A stretch of DNA of 35,251 nucleotides from Candidatus Neomicrothrix sp. UBA814 (GCA_002296525.1 DBIA01000014.1:1-35251); one strand, 5' to 3'. Counted from the first letter of the stretch, positions 1 to 8,614 are shown. Made by a program: numbers and translations. Notes: generated by a model not told the origin, from the letters alone.

Positions 1-20
1 GTTCCCCCTAGGGCTAGCGG

Positions 21-26
21 TACCCT
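21..26 (+). promoter_or_regulatory. candidate -10 element (TACCCT) upstream of cysS
   Basis: TACCCT fits the TAnnnT -10 pattern seen before many genes in this window. It would start a transcript near position 33, giving a leader of about 50 nt before the cysS GTG. No convincing -35 is seen, and the rest of the 85-nt leader shows no T-box-like structure. Low confidence because the pattern is short. Confidence 0.35.
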
Positions 27-85
27 GCGAGTGAGTACCTATTTGTTCAACACTCCGAGAACACCTTCCGAGTGCAGAGATTGAC

Positions 86-1477
86 GTGACCCTTCAGATA
101 TACGACACCATGGAGCGCCAAAAAGTGCCGTTCGTCCCTCGAACAGAGGGCGAAGTAGCAATGTACGTGTGCGGCCCGACCGTCTATGACGTACCCCACC
201 TCGGTCACGGCCGAACAGCGCTCACATACGACATGATCAGGAGATACATGGAATGGTGCGGCTACACGGTCACGGTCGCCTCAAATGTCACCGACATCGA
301 CGACAAAATCATCGCCCGAGCCGAAGATGAAGGACGAACCGAGCCAGACGTCGCAGCAGAGTTCACCGCCGCATATGACCAACAAATGGAACGACTCGGG
401 ATCATCCCTGCCGAATCTCGCCCACACGCAACGCAATTCATAGACGGAATGATCGACATCATCCATGACCTAGTAGAACGCGACGCCGCATATGTTGTGC
501 CTGACAAAGGCGTCTACTTCTCAGTAGAAGGCCTCAGCGACTACGGGCGACTCGCAGGTCGATCACTGAGTCAACTTCTCGACGACGCTGGTCAACGAGT
601 AGACGTAGACACCGACAAAAGATCACCTTTGGACTTCGCGTTATGGAAGGCAGCAAAACCGGGCGAACCATCGTGGCAAACCCCCTGGGGCGTGGGACGG
701 CCAGGATGGCACACCGAGTGCGTTGCGATGTCACTCAGCGCTCTTGGCCCTGATTTCGACATTCACGGGGGCGGCGATGATCTCTGCTTCCCGCACCACC
801 AGAACGAATGGGCTCAAGTGACCGCGACTGGACAGCCCTTCGCGCGCCACTGGGTGCACAGCGCAATGGTCAATGTTGCGGGCGAAAAAATGTCGAAATC
901 GTTGGGTAACTTCACCAATTTGGCAGAAGCAATAGACAGCTCCGGTCCAAGAGCACTGCGTCTTTTAGCGCTACAAACCCATTATCGAAGAGCTATGGAA
1001 ATGGGCAGAGATGCCCTTTCAGCTGCCTCGACGGCAGTGGACCGCCTAGATGCCTTCCATAGGCGCATGTCAGCTTCAGATGTTGACCTAACGAGCGACG
1101 AGACAATGCCGGAATCGATCGACTCCTTTACAGCATCAATGAACGACGATTTTGGTACCCCAGCAGCACTGGACCAAGCCTTTAGCCTTGTACGCGAAGC
1201 GAACAGCGACCTAGACAACGGCAAAACGCAAATGGCGGGACTTCGAGCCCGCACTGCACTGACGTTACTTACTGCTCTAGGTATCGAAATCGGTGCCGAA
1301 GAGAGCATCTTGGGCGAAGGCCCAGACAACGAAGAAATCGAACGGCTGATCGAGGAGCGCCAAAAAGCTAGATCTGACCGCAACTTCGATGCAGCGGACC
1401 AAATCAGGGACCAACTAGCAGCATCGGGGATCGTTGTCGAAGACACCGCTGACGGGGTCATATGGCACCGGGCATGA
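86..1477 (+). CDS. cysS: cysteinyl-tRNA synthetase (CysRS)
   Basis: Class I aminoacyl-tRNA synthetase that charges tRNA-Cys with cysteine in the cytoplasm. The 463-residue length is normal for bacterial CysRS. The class I HIGH motif appears as HLGH at residues 38-41 and KMSKS is present at 268-272. Zinc ligands are Cys29 and the later Cys/His/Glu set in the stretch reading CFPHHQNEW. An alternative product is MshC, the paralogue for mycothiol synthesis, but the C-terminal DALR-like and basic tail (about 430-463) is typical of CysRS. The start is GTG at 86, beginning MTLQIYDT as in the family; there is no strong Shine-Dalgarno. The stop codon overlaps the tesB start by ATGA, so the two genes are probably co-transcribed. 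Confidence 0.95.
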   Translation: MTLQIYDTMERQKVPFVPRTEGEVAMYVCGPTVYDVPHLGHGRTALTYDMIRRYMEWCGYTVTVASNVTDIDDKIIARAEDEGRTEPDVAAEFTAAYDQQMERLGIIPAESRPHATQFIDGMIDIIHDLVERDAAYVVPDKGVYFSVEGLSDYGRLAGRSLSQLLDDAGQRVDVDTDKRSPLDFALWKAAKPGEPSWQTPWGVGRPGWHTECVAMSLSALGPDFDIHGGGDDLCFPHHQNEWAQVTATGQPFARHWVHSAMVNVAGEKMSKSLGNFTNLAEAIDSSGPRALRLLALQTHYRRAMEMGRDALSAASTAVDRLDAFHRRMSASDVDLTSDETMPESIDSFTASMNDDFGTPAALDQAFSLVREANSDLDNGKTQMAGLRARTALTLLTALGIEIGAEESILGEGPDNEEIERLIEERQKARSDRNFDAADQIRDQLAASGIVVEDTADGVIWHRA

Positions 1478-2295
1478 CAGAAGCTTCAAAAATCTTGTCG
1501 CTTGAACCTCACGGAGCGGACGCCTTTGTAGGTGAGAGCCCACTATATGAATGGGGCCGCATCTACGGCGGCTTAGTTATCGCGCAGTCTGTGTGTGCAG
1601 CAATGAAAACCATTGACACCGAAGGACACAACATTCATTCACTCCACGCATATTTCATTTTGGGTGGCGACCCGAACGAACCAGTTCGCTACGAAGTTGA
1701 TCGTCTTCGAAACGGCAGAAGCTTCTCCACCCGACGAGTTGTTGCTCGACAAAGTGGGGGAGCGATACTCAACCTCTCGTGTTCGTTTCAACGCGACGAA
1801 GAAGGACCAGATATCTCCACTGCGGCGATTCCCAAAGGTTTGAAATCGCCCGAGGAGTCAAAAAAAATAGATTGGGGTATCGGCGTAGACGCACGGCTAG
1901 AGCACGAGTCCACTGACCCTGCCTCTCACCGAGTATGGACCAAGTACACCGGTCCACTTGGCGACACGACGGAGGAACATTTGGCAGCTCTCGCGTATTT
2001 GTCAGACACAAACCCAATGGATGCCATAGTTACAGCGCACCCAGCGCACTCTTTGGTGGCAGACGAATCTAGCGAGCTCACGTGGGACGACGTGTACATG
2101 GCCGCCTCGTTAGATCACGCGGTGTGGTTTCACCGAGCGGTCCGCGCCGACCAGTGGCTCCTATTTGACTTAGCGCCGCACCAGATCAAAGGCACTCGAG
2201 GTCTAGCAACAGGTGACGTATTCACCGCTGATGGTGAACTCGTGGCAACTGTTGCGCAACAAGGACTCATCAGGGTCCGACCAGAAACTGGTTAG
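1474..2295 (+). CDS. tesB: acyl-CoA thioesterase II (TesB family, double hotdog)
   Basis: Predicted to hydrolyse acyl-CoA to free fatty acid and CoA. The protein (about 273 aa) matches TesB proteins in length and order: an N-terminal hotdog with the YGGLVIAQ and HSLHAYFILGGD segments, and a C-terminal hotdog with SLDHAVWFHR and a final VAQQGLIR. The Asp, Thr and Gln of the TesB catalytic triad have plausible counterparts in those segments. The chosen start is ATG at 1474, overlapping the cysS stop by 4 nt (ATGA); a further in-frame ATG lies at 1462. The 3' end overlaps the convergent nudC stop by 4 nt. The physiological substrate cannot be read from the sequence. Confidence 0.88.
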   Translation: MTEASKILSLEPHGADAFVGESPLYEWGRIYGGLVIAQSVCAAMKTIDTEGHNIHSLHAYFILGGDPNEPVRYEVDRLRNGRSFSTRRVVARQSGGAILNLSCSFQRDEEGPDISTAAIPKGLKSPEESKKIDWGIGVDARLEHESTDPASHRVWTKYTGPLGDTTEEHLAALAYLSDTNPMDAIVTAHPAHSLVADESSELTWDDVYMAASLDHAVWFHRAVRADQWLLFDLAPHQIKGTRGLATGDVFTADGELVATVAQQGLIRVRPETG

Positions 2296-3110
2296 GCCAC
2301 ACCTTGGCGTTCCAGCCAATCCTTAACCAACCATCCAGCGATTGACATACCTCCGATAGGGCACGGCGGCAAATCATTCGCATGGAACCACCCTGCTTCG
2401 ACTATCTCCTCTTCCTGAATAACAATTTCGCCTGACTCATAGGTGCAATGGAAACCACACATTAACGAATGAGGGAATGGCCACGGCTGACTACCGAAGT
2501 AACGAATATCTTTTACTTGGACGCCGACCTCTTCCATTACCTCCCGTTCAACAGCCTGTTCGAGGCTCTCACCTGGTTCTACGAAACCTGCCAGCGTGCT
2601 GAAGAAACGACCGGGGAACTGACGTCCCCAAGCCAGCAACACCTGGTCACCATTTTCCACCAGCACAATCATTGCGGGACTCAAGCGCGGGAACGCCATG
2701 TGTCCACAATTTGGGCACACTTTGCCGCGATCGTGAGGATTCGTCTCAGTGGGCGTCGCGCATCGACCGCAATAGATATGAGTTCGCTCATAGTTGACTA
2801 TCTGCTCAGCTCGTCCAGCGATCACCCATTCATCATCTGGGATTCGACCATAAAGCTTCCGCAGGTGAACCGGTTCAAGGTCACCCTCGTCTGAACTTTC
2901 GTGAAGGTCGACTGCGTAAACACCGGCGCCGTCCATTACCCCCAAAAAGAAAGTAGGGGCTTCTATCGGAGCTTGCTCTGAGTGGACTAGTCCGGCCCCC
3001 GGTTCAACAAAAACTGTTCCGGATCTTACGGGGACCCATATGTTCTGAGAGGGGTCAAGGTCGGCTGGAGGATTAGGAGCTGGTGTAAACACGGTTGCAG
3101 TCCACCACAA
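2292..3110 (-). CDS. nudC: NAD(H) pyrophosphatase / decapping Nudix hydrolase NudC
   Basis: NudC cleaves NAD(H) to NMN(H) and AMP and can remove NAD caps from RNA. The 272-residue protein has a four-cysteine zinc ribbon in the middle (CGRC ... CPNC), the FPRLSPAMI strand, a complete Nudix box GFVEPGESLEQAVEREVMEEVGV-like pattern (GX5EX7REUXEEXGU), and the NudC signature SQPWPFPHS just after it. All diagnostic residues are present. The frame opens with TTG at 3110; no good ribosome site is seen and the N-terminal domain is variable in this family, so the start is uncertain. It lies 47 nt downstream of lexA on the same strand and may be co-transcribed with it. Confidence 0.92.
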   Translation of the reverse strand: MWWTATVFTPAPNPPADLDPSQNIWVPVRSGTVFVEPGAGLVHSEQAPIEAPTFFLGVMDGAGVYAVDLHESSDEGDLEPVHLRKLYGRIPDDEWVIAGRAEQIVNYERTHIYCGRCATPTETNPHDRGKVCPNCGHMAFPRLSPAMIVLVENGDQVLLAWGRQFPGRFFSTLAGFVEPGESLEQAVEREVMEEVGVQVKDIRYFGSQPWPFPHSLMCGFHCTYESGEIVIQEEEIVEAGWFHANDLPPCPIGGMSIAGWLVKDWLERQGVA

Positions 3111-3157
3111 CTAGGAGGCTTGCGCTCGATTTTCGGACAGAACCCATTGGGGAATGG

Positions 3158-3790
3158 CTATAAACGGCGCATTACTGTCACGACCCGCCCAAAGATCGCT
3201 ACCTCTGCGACATTAAACACCATGGGTTCCAGCATCGAATTTGCTGGAAGTAACGTGACCACATCGCCTTGCTGGGTAAACGTCTTAACAGTCGCCTCAT
3301 CTCCTGGAATCCCAGCAACCACGGTGTCGCCATTCGTCGCAGAATTTTGCCGGTTGACTACGACGAAATCGCCATCCAAGATGCCCGCTTCAATCATCGA
3401 GTCGCCTCTCACCTTCAGCATGAAGAGTTCGCCGTCCCCTGTGAAATCCTCCGGAACGGGAACAAGTTCTTCAACGTTCTCTTGCGCCAGCACATCGGTT
3501 CCAGCAGCAACCTCACCCACGAGTGGAACATGACGAGTGGGTCGACGCTCAGCTATGGCACCCGAGGAGGCGTCGAAACACACTTCAATAGCCCGAGGTT
3601 TTGTTGGATCTCGCCGCAGGTAGCCAGCACTTTCTAACTGCGCGAGATGTGAATGAACGGTGCTGGGAGAGTTGAGGCCCACTGCGGCTCCGATTTCGCG
3701 TACCGCTGGGGGATACCCACGTTCCCGCATTGTGGATTCTATGAATTCGAGAATCGCTCGTTGGCGATCCGTGATTGTGTGGTCAGTCAT
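3158..3790 (-). CDS. lexA: LexA, SOS repressor and self-cleaving S24 protease
   Basis: Transcriptional repressor of the DNA damage response that self-cleaves when stimulated by RecA filaments. It is 210 aa. The N-terminal winged helix (about 5-65) contains the family's RQRAILEFI and PPAVREIG segments. The cleavage dipeptide Ala96-Gly97 is followed by the catalytic Ser131 (GDSM) and Lys169 (ATVK). ATG at 3790 is preceded by a weak AAAGAG ribosome site. Its own promoter (3833-3861) carries a perfect actinobacterial LexA box over the predicted transcription start, so autoregulation is strongly suggested. Downstream on the same strand is nudC. Confidence 0.97.
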   Translation of the reverse strand: MTDHTITDRQRAILEFIESTMRERGYPPAVREIGAAVGLNSPSTVHSHLAQLESAGYLRRDPTKPRAIEVCFDASSGAIAERRPTRHVPLVGEVAAGTDVLAQENVEELVPVPEDFTGDGELFMLKVRGDSMIEAGILDGDFVVVNRQNSATNGDTVVAGIPGDEATVKTFTQQGDVVTLLPANSMLEPMVFNVAEVAIFGRVVTVMRRL

Positions 3791-3813
3791 AATGATGACT
3801 CTTTCTGCAGCAA

Positions 3814-3827
3814 CGAACGTGTGTTCG
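3814..3827. promoter_or_regulatory. LexA box 1 (SOS operator)
   Basis: CGAAC-GTGT-GTTCG, the exact actinobacterial SOS-box core CGAAC-N4-GTTCG, sits on the predicted lexA transcription start. Confidence 0.85.
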
Positions 3828-3832
3828 CAACG

Positions 3833-3861
3833 ACGGTACCAGTAGGATCATGAGTGGGCAA
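3833..3861 (-). promoter_or_regulatory. lexA promoter
   Basis: On the minus strand TTGCCC (3861-3856) and TACCGT (3838-3833) are separated by 17 nt, giving a predicted start near 3826. The LexA box at 3814-3827 covers the start point and the degenerate box at 3859-3872 overlaps the -35, consistent with negative autoregulation. Confidence 0.6.
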
Positions 3862-3872
3862 ACACACGTTCG
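3859..3872. promoter_or_regulatory. degenerate LexA box 2
   Basis: CAAAC-ACAC-GTTCG has one mismatch to the SOS core. It lies over the lexA -35 region, between the two divergent promoters. Confidence 0.5.
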
Positions 3873-3880
3873 ATTTTTAC

Positions 3881-3909
3881 TTGACACCGAACACGTGTTC
3901 TGGTTTAGT
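3881..3909 (+). promoter_or_regulatory. SOS-controlled promoter of the LysM gene
   Basis: A near-consensus promoter: TTGACA (3881-3886), 17-nt spacer, TTTAGT (3904-3909). A LexA box fills the spacer and a second covers the predicted start near 3916, so full repression by LexA is expected. The leader to the LysM gene is about 105 nt. Confidence 0.75.
3888..3901. promoter_or_regulatory. LexA box 3 (SOS operator)
   Basis: CGAAC-ACGT-GTTCT contains a perfect 12-nt palindrome at 3889-3900. It lies inside the spacer of the divergent promoter. Confidence 0.8.
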
Positions 3910-3923
3910 CGAACAGGTGTTCG
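3910..3923. promoter_or_regulatory. LexA box 4 (SOS operator)
   Basis: CGAAC-AGGT-GTTCG is an exact SOS-box core placed on the predicted transcription start of the LysM gene, 22 nt downstream of box 3. Confidence 0.85.
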
Positions 3924-4021
3924 CCAGTGCCTCCACAGGTAAAAACCGGTGTCACACCCCTCTAGAACAATGAATTTCGAACCGAAGAGCCGGGAAAGGC
4001 CCAGCATTTCAGGGAAAAATA

Positions 4022-4477
4022 ATGGTTGCAGTACTCAGAGCAGAAATAGAACAATTCGACGAAGACCACAACGACTCAGTGCGAGACCGCCATCTCCGAA
4101 TCGTGGATACAGTGACCGAAGGCCCCGTTTCGGTGCGACAGACCACAACTCGGCGCGAGACCCAAGCTACCTATTGGAGACGCCGCATCGTCTGCATGGC
4201 CCTACTGCTGGGGCTGTTATGGGTAACGTCGAGTGCTGCTGGGTTTGCTAACGACGACCGTTCAGGCGAACGACCACAGGCTCAAACATTGATCGAAAGT
4301 GCCGCAGGTGAATCACTCACGGCAGGGCAGGTCGTAATCGTGAAACCAGGTGACACTCTCTGGTCAATCGCTCGAAAGATGCAACCAACTGGCGACGTGC
4401 GGCCCTTGGTTGACCGCATCGCCACACTCAACAACGGTTATGGCCTAACAGCTGGACAAGCCCTGCTACTTCCATAG
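4022..4477 (+). CDS. SOS-induced LysM membrane protein, probable cell-division inhibitor (ChiZ/DivS/YneA-like)
   Basis: A 151-aa protein with a basic cytoplasmic N-terminal region (1-55), one membrane segment (about 57-74) and a C-terminal LysM domain (about 104-150, KPGDTLWSIARKM) that would bind peptidoglycan outside the membrane. Divergent placement next to lexA and two LexA boxes in its promoter match the arrangement of Mycobacterium Rv2719c (ChiZ) and functional analogues DivS and YneA, which delay division during DNA damage. That function is inferred from context and architecture, not from a catalytic motif. The ATG at 4022 follows an AGGGAAAA ribosome site. It converges on the reductase gene with a 13-nt gap. 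Confidence 0.82.
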   Translation: MVAVLRAEIEQFDEDHNDSVRDRHLRIVDTVTEGPVSVRQTTTRRETQATYWRRRIVCMALLLGLLWVTSSAAGFANDDRSGERPQAQTLIESAAGESLTAGQVVIVKPGDTLWSIARKMQPTGDVRPLVDRIATLNNGYGLTAGQALLLP

Positions 4478-4490
4478 ACAGGCAACTCAG

Positions 4491-5291
4491 CTACCCAGTG
4501 GCAGGGGTGGCGGTTGCCCTGGTGTACCTAAGAAATAAGAAATGATCCTCAGTCAGCACATGCCGCAACTCAAGTTCATGAATATTAGGGGTGTCCCCAC
4601 GAGCGATCCCTCGCTGGCTACCGCCTCCCATCAGGGGCGCCACACTCAAGAACACTTCATCAACCAGATCGTCTCGCAGCAGTGCGCCGTTGAGCGAAGG
4701 TCCACCTTCAGAAAGCACCCGTTGAGCGCCGAGCTCGCTCAACTCACGCATCGCTTGGGGCAAATCGACCGAACCGCTCCCACATCGGATCAGATCGGCA
4801 TGCTCTGCCACTTGATTAATTTTCGCAGGGTCAGCGTCGACAGTTGTTATGACAAGCGGACGTTGAGATGGCCTCTGAAACATAGGGAGCGTCAAGTCAA
4901 AGGTGAGTTGACTGCTAACTACTGCGATACGAGCAACGGGCCACGCCCCATTTGCCAAGCGCCTAGCTTTGGTACTCACACTGGTCGAAGTGGGGTTGTA
5001 TTGCTCAGACACTGCGGTGGCGCTTCCCACCATAATGACGTCCGGAAGTGTCCGAATAGTTCCGAAAATATCCTTGTCTCCAGGGCTTCCGAGGGGACCA
5101 GACACCCCATCTATTTCAGTGATGCCGTCAACGGTCGAGACCATATTCATCATCAACCAAGGCCGACCTCCGACTGGAGATCGTTCGTCTCGGTAAACGT
5201 CATCGGCCTCAACTTCAGCCAGAGGCGGGGGAAATATCTGATGCACGCCTTGATGTTGACACGACCAAGCATCACTTGGGGACCCAAACAC
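4491..5291 (-). CDS. RibD C-terminal-type pyrimidine reductase family protein
   Basis: This 266-aa protein matches the dihydrofolate-reductase-like fold of the RibD C-terminal domain, which reduces the ribosylamino-pyrimidine intermediate of riboflavin synthesis with NADPH. Visible family segments are PWLMMNMVSTVDG near residue 45, the LPDVIMVGSATA strand, and SEGGPSLNGALLRDDLVDEV followed by APLMGG near the C-terminus. The deaminase domain of bifunctional RibD is absent, and no other riboflavin gene is nearby, so the physiological substrate is unknown. The frame opens at GTG 5291; an internal GTG about 16 codons later is an equally plausible start. Confidence 0.75.
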   Translation of the reverse strand: MFGSPSDAWSCQHQGVHQIFPPPLAEVEADDVYRDERSPVGGRPWLMMNMVSTVDGITEIDGVSGPLGSPGDKDIFGTIRTLPDVIMVGSATAVSEQYNPTSTSVSTKARRLANGAWPVARIAVVSSQLTFDLTLPMFQRPSQRPLVITTVDADPAKINQVAEHADLIRCGSGSVDLPQAMRELSELGAQRVLSEGGPSLNGALLRDDLVDEVFLSVAPLMGGGSQRGIARGDTPNIHELELRHVLTEDHFLFLRYTRATATPATG

Positions 5292-5847
5292 TCAAATACA
5301 GCTCAAGAACCTTCAAATATGTCGCAAGAACACTGCCACCACAATCAGTGGTTCTCCACAGGCACTCGCGACTCCCTAGGGCACCACAGTGAGAAAAACC
5401 GATTCGCGCACCGCCGACATTCAGGAGGGCGAGAGGCACATGAGAAGCTGTTTTCCCTGCTCACAGCCCTAACTGGTGCGGGTAACGCAGACCCACCCCG
5501 TCACTCGCGACGCAAGAGGCCAACAACTCTTGACCACCGCGAGTGCCGGTGCGAAAAGGTGTGTAGAACTAGTCGAAGAAATCCCCAACTCACCCACAGA
5601 ACTTTTTCGTTATCCCTCTATCGGTCCACAAGCAATTGTTCCTACATTCAAGAGTGCGACGGGTTGGGTGACCAACCAGCGGAAGGAGTGCAACCGACGC
5701 ATCAAAGGCTCACACCGAGCTTTTGTTGTTGGCGCACAAAGAAGTTCCGAGCTTCGAGGTCAGGGCGAAGCGGAACTACACCCTCTGGGCCGGCCTCCGA
5801 CCCGTCGCAAACCACAATGTGTGGGCCACTTACCAACGGAGAAATCG
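5292..5847 (+). other. long leader between the reductase gene and nrdJ
   Basis: These 556 nt hold no convincing gene. An imperfect hairpin (5328-5335 with 5346-5354) is followed at 5378-5428 by an ordered set of short blocks (AGGG, GTGAGAAAAACC, CACCGCC, CAGGA) that faintly resemble the conserved core of cobalamin riboswitches. I cannot fold a complete aptamer from this, and cobalamin riboswitches usually repress B12-independent reductases rather than nrdJ. The open frame through the region (from 5476) lacks NrdJ similarity before 5848 and is treated as untranslated. Confidence 0.4.
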
Positions 5848-8589
5848 ATGACTGTCACATCTGACCAATCGGCTTCACTAGCTGCTCGACGCCTTGAGCC
5901 TCACTTCTGTGAACCTGATGTAGACCCATATGAGACAGTCGAATGGGAACAACGCGACGCGAAGCTCACGAACTTTGTTGATGGTTCCATAAGTTTTGAA
6001 CAGTCCGATATCGAATTCCCGTCGAACTGGAGCGCCACTGCATCAAATATCGTCGCGCAGAAATACTTCCGAGGTGCTCTAGGGGCTCCCGAACGTGAAG
6101 TGTCGCTGCGGCAGGTCGTGCAGAGAGTTACAGCGACTATCCGTCGATGGGGTGAAAAAGACGGTTACTTCGCAGATGTCGCAGAGGCCGACACGTTTGA
6201 AGCGGAGCTGGCATGGTTGCTGTTGCATCAATACTGCGCTTTCAATAGCCCAGTTTGGTTCAATATCGGCGTAGCTGATGTTCCTCAACAAGCATCGGCA
6301 TGCTTCATCTTGTCTGTGGACGACGACATGGATTCGATCCTGAACTGGTACACAGAGGAGGGCCGGATCTTTAAGGGTGGGTCGGGCGCAGGCGTCAACC
6401 TTTCGAGGATCAGAGGCTCTGATGAAGCATTGCGAGGTGGGGGAGAAGCGAGCGGCCCGGTGAGCTTCATGCGAGGAGCCGACGCCTCAGCGGGCACGAT
6501 TAAGAGCGGCGGAAAAACTCGGCGCGCAGCGAAAATGGTCCTCCTAGATGTTGACCACCCCGACGTGGAAGAGTTCATCTGGTGCAAAGCACTCGAAGAA
6601 CGAAAAGCCAGAGTGTTACGTGACGCCGGTTTCGATATGGACTTAGACGGCGCAGACGTTCATTCAGTGCAATACCAAAACGCCAACAACTCGGTTCGCC
6701 TGAGCGATGATTTCATGCAGGCCGTAGAACGAGACGACGAGTGGTCCGTCACCGCAAGAACTGATGGACGAGTCATCAAGCGTTACAACGCACGCGCCCT
6801 GTTCCGTCAAATAGCTGAAGCAGCTTGGGAATGCGCCGACCCCGGAATTCAGTTCAGCACCACCATCAACAAATGGCACACCGCGTCGAACACCGGTCCG
6901 ATCAACGCGTCGAACCCCTGCAGCGAATACCTTCACCTCGACAACTCTGCCTGCAACCTAGCGAGCCTGAACCTGCTGGCTTTCCTAGACAGCGCACGGA
7001 ACGACCGATTCGATCTAGAAGGCTTTCGGCAGGCAGTTCGAGTGGTTTTCACAGCACAAGACATATTGGTCGGAAACGCTGACTACCCAACTGCTGCTAT
7101 CGCTCAAACATCGCGAGACTTTCGCCAACTTGGATTGGGGTACACCAACCTGGGTGCAATGCTGATGGCACTCGGATTGCCCTATAACTCAGAACCAGCC
7201 CGTGCTTGGGCCGGAGCAATAACAGCTCTCATGACCGGCGAGGCATACGCAACTTCGGTTGACCTCGCCCAACGAGTCGGTGCGTTCTCCGGATACTCCT
7301 CCAACAGTGATCCGATGCGTCAGGTGCTTCAACTTCATCGAGACGCACTGAACTCGGTATCAGGCGAAGCGCCCACAGATCTCGTCACGGCAGCCAGATC
7401 TTCGTGGGACTATGTAGTAGAGGGCAGCGAAAAGCATGGGGTTCGCAACTCACAAGCCACCGTTATAGCTCCAACTGGCACCATCTCGTTCATGATGGAT
7501 TGCGACACCACCGGCATCGAACCTGATCTTGGTTTAATCAAATTCAAAAAGCTCGTTGGCGGCGGTGATCTGACCATTGTCAACCAGACCGTTCAACGAG
7601 CACTGAGCCGCTTGGGATATAACGAGCAGCAACGAAATGACATCGAGACTCATTTACTCGAAGGGGGGAGTATCGTCGGCGCACCGCACCTGCTTGAAAG
7701 CCATCTGCCCGTTTTCGAGTGTTCGATGGGTGACAACGTCATCCACCATGAAGGTCATCTTCGCATGATGGCAGCTGCGCAACCTTTCGTTTCTGGTGCT
7801 ATCTCGAAAACGGTCAACCTTCCGGAAACGGCAACGATTGAGGACGTAGAAGATCTGCATCTTTTGTCGTGGAAACTCGGCCTCAAAGCAGTAGCGATCT
7901 ATAGAGATAACTGCAAAGTCGGTCAACCGTTATCAACTAGCCGTGACGTTGAAGACGAGGTTAGAGAGGCCGTCAACGCTGCCATTGTCGAAGCCCAGCT
8001 AATACCTGAACGCGAAAAACTGCCGCGTACGCGACGGTCACAGACCTATTCCTTTCGGGTTGCTGACTGTCACGGCTATATGACCGTTGGCGAATATGAC
8101 GATGGTCGTCCTGGGGAACTGTTTCTCACGGTCGCGAAGCAGGGCTCAACTCTGGCCGGCATTATGGACGCGTTCGCGATCTCGGTAAGCCACGGGTTGC
8201 AATATGGCGTTCCGTTGCGCTCATACGTAGAAGCGTTCACAAACGTCCGCTTTGAACCAGCTGGAATCACTGACGACCCAGAACTGAGAATCGCGAGCAG
8301 TTTGGTTGACTACATTTTTCGTCGTTTAGCGTTGGAATATTTGTCAGTTGAGGAACGTCAGCAACTGGGAATTTTGTCTAGCGATGAACGTATGGAACAA
8401 CATCTGCCCGGTTTGGAGGAAGCAACTGTAGAAACAGCGATCGGAGTTGCGCCAACCCCGGACCCGGCCGACGTTCCATCATCAACCTTGAACGACGCGC
8501 CGCTGTGTTCTACCTGTGGTGACCAAATGGTGCGAGCGGGTAGCTGCTATAGCTGTCGATCGTGCGGCAGTACTAGCGGATGCGGGTAA
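5848..8589 (+). CDS. nrdJ: adenosylcobalamin-dependent (class II) ribonucleotide reductase
   Basis: NrdJ reduces ribonucleotides to deoxyribonucleotides using a radical generated from B12 coenzyme; it needs no oxygen and no small subunit. The protein is 913 aa. Cys152 (SACFILS) is one half of the redox pair, and the radical-site motif NPCSEY places Asn356, Cys358 and Glu360. Other family segments are GGSGAGVNLS and APTGTISFMMDCDTTGIEPDL. The tail carries six cysteines between 887 and 912 in CxxC pairs, the usual redox or zinc tail of this subfamily. No N-terminal ATP-cone is visible. ATG at 5848 has a GGAG ribosome site 6-7 nt upstream, which fixes the start although the frame stays open back to 5476. 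The thymidine kinase gene follows. Confidence 0.95.
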   Translation: MTVTSDQSASLAARRLEPHFCEPDVDPYETVEWEQRDAKLTNFVDGSISFEQSDIEFPSNWSATASNIVAQKYFRGALGAPEREVSLRQVVQRVTATIRRWGEKDGYFADVAEADTFEAELAWLLLHQYCAFNSPVWFNIGVADVPQQASACFILSVDDDMDSILNWYTEEGRIFKGGSGAGVNLSRIRGSDEALRGGGEASGPVSFMRGADASAGTIKSGGKTRRAAKMVLLDVDHPDVEEFIWCKALEERKARVLRDAGFDMDLDGADVHSVQYQNANNSVRLSDDFMQAVERDDEWSVTARTDGRVIKRYNARALFRQIAEAAWECADPGIQFSTTINKWHTASNTGPINASNPCSEYLHLDNSACNLASLNLLAFLDSARNDRFDLEGFRQAVRVVFTAQDILVGNADYPTAAIAQTSRDFRQLGLGYTNLGAMLMALGLPYNSEPARAWAGAITALMTGEAYATSVDLAQRVGAFSGYSSNSDPMRQVLQLHRDALNSVSGEAPTDLVTAARSSWDYVVEGSEKHGVRNSQATVIAPTGTISFMMDCDTTGIEPDLGLIKFKKLVGGGDLTIVNQTVQRALSRLGYNEQQRNDIETHLLEGGSIVGAPHLLESHLPVFECSMGDNVIHHEGHLRMMAAAQPFVSGAISKTVNLPETATIEDVEDLHLLSWKLGLKAVAIYRDNCKVGQPLSTSRDVEDEVREAVNAAIVEAQLIPEREKLPRTRRSQTYSFRVADCHGYMTVGEYDDGRPGELFLTVAKQGSTLAGIMDAFAISVSHGLQYGVPLRSYVEAFTNVRFEPAGITDDPELRIASSLVDYIFRRLALEYLSVEERQQLGILSSDERMEQHLPGLEEATVETAIGVAPTPDPADVPSSTLNDAPLCSTCGDQMVRAGSCYSCRSCGSTSGCG

Positions 8590-8614
8590 TTGGTCTCATG
8601 ACGTATCACATCTG

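Noticed and set aside
982..1461. 159-aa minus-strand frame
   Set aside because: Antisense shadow of cysS with Ser/Arg-rich composition.
3949..4251. 100-aa plus-strand frame in the SOS leader
   Set aside because: It overlaps the LysM gene in another frame with a biased Arg/Pro/Ser composition and no ribosome site; a short uORF from 3969 cannot be excluded but is not supported.
5476..5847. 124-residue N-terminal extension of nrdJ
   Set aside because: There is no similarity to NrdJ or an ATP-cone, and the ATG at 5848 has its own ribosome site.
4542..5864. 440-aa plus-strand frame
   Set aside because: It is antisense to the RibD-C-type reductase and then runs through the nrdJ leader; composition is rich in His, Arg and Ser with no domain.
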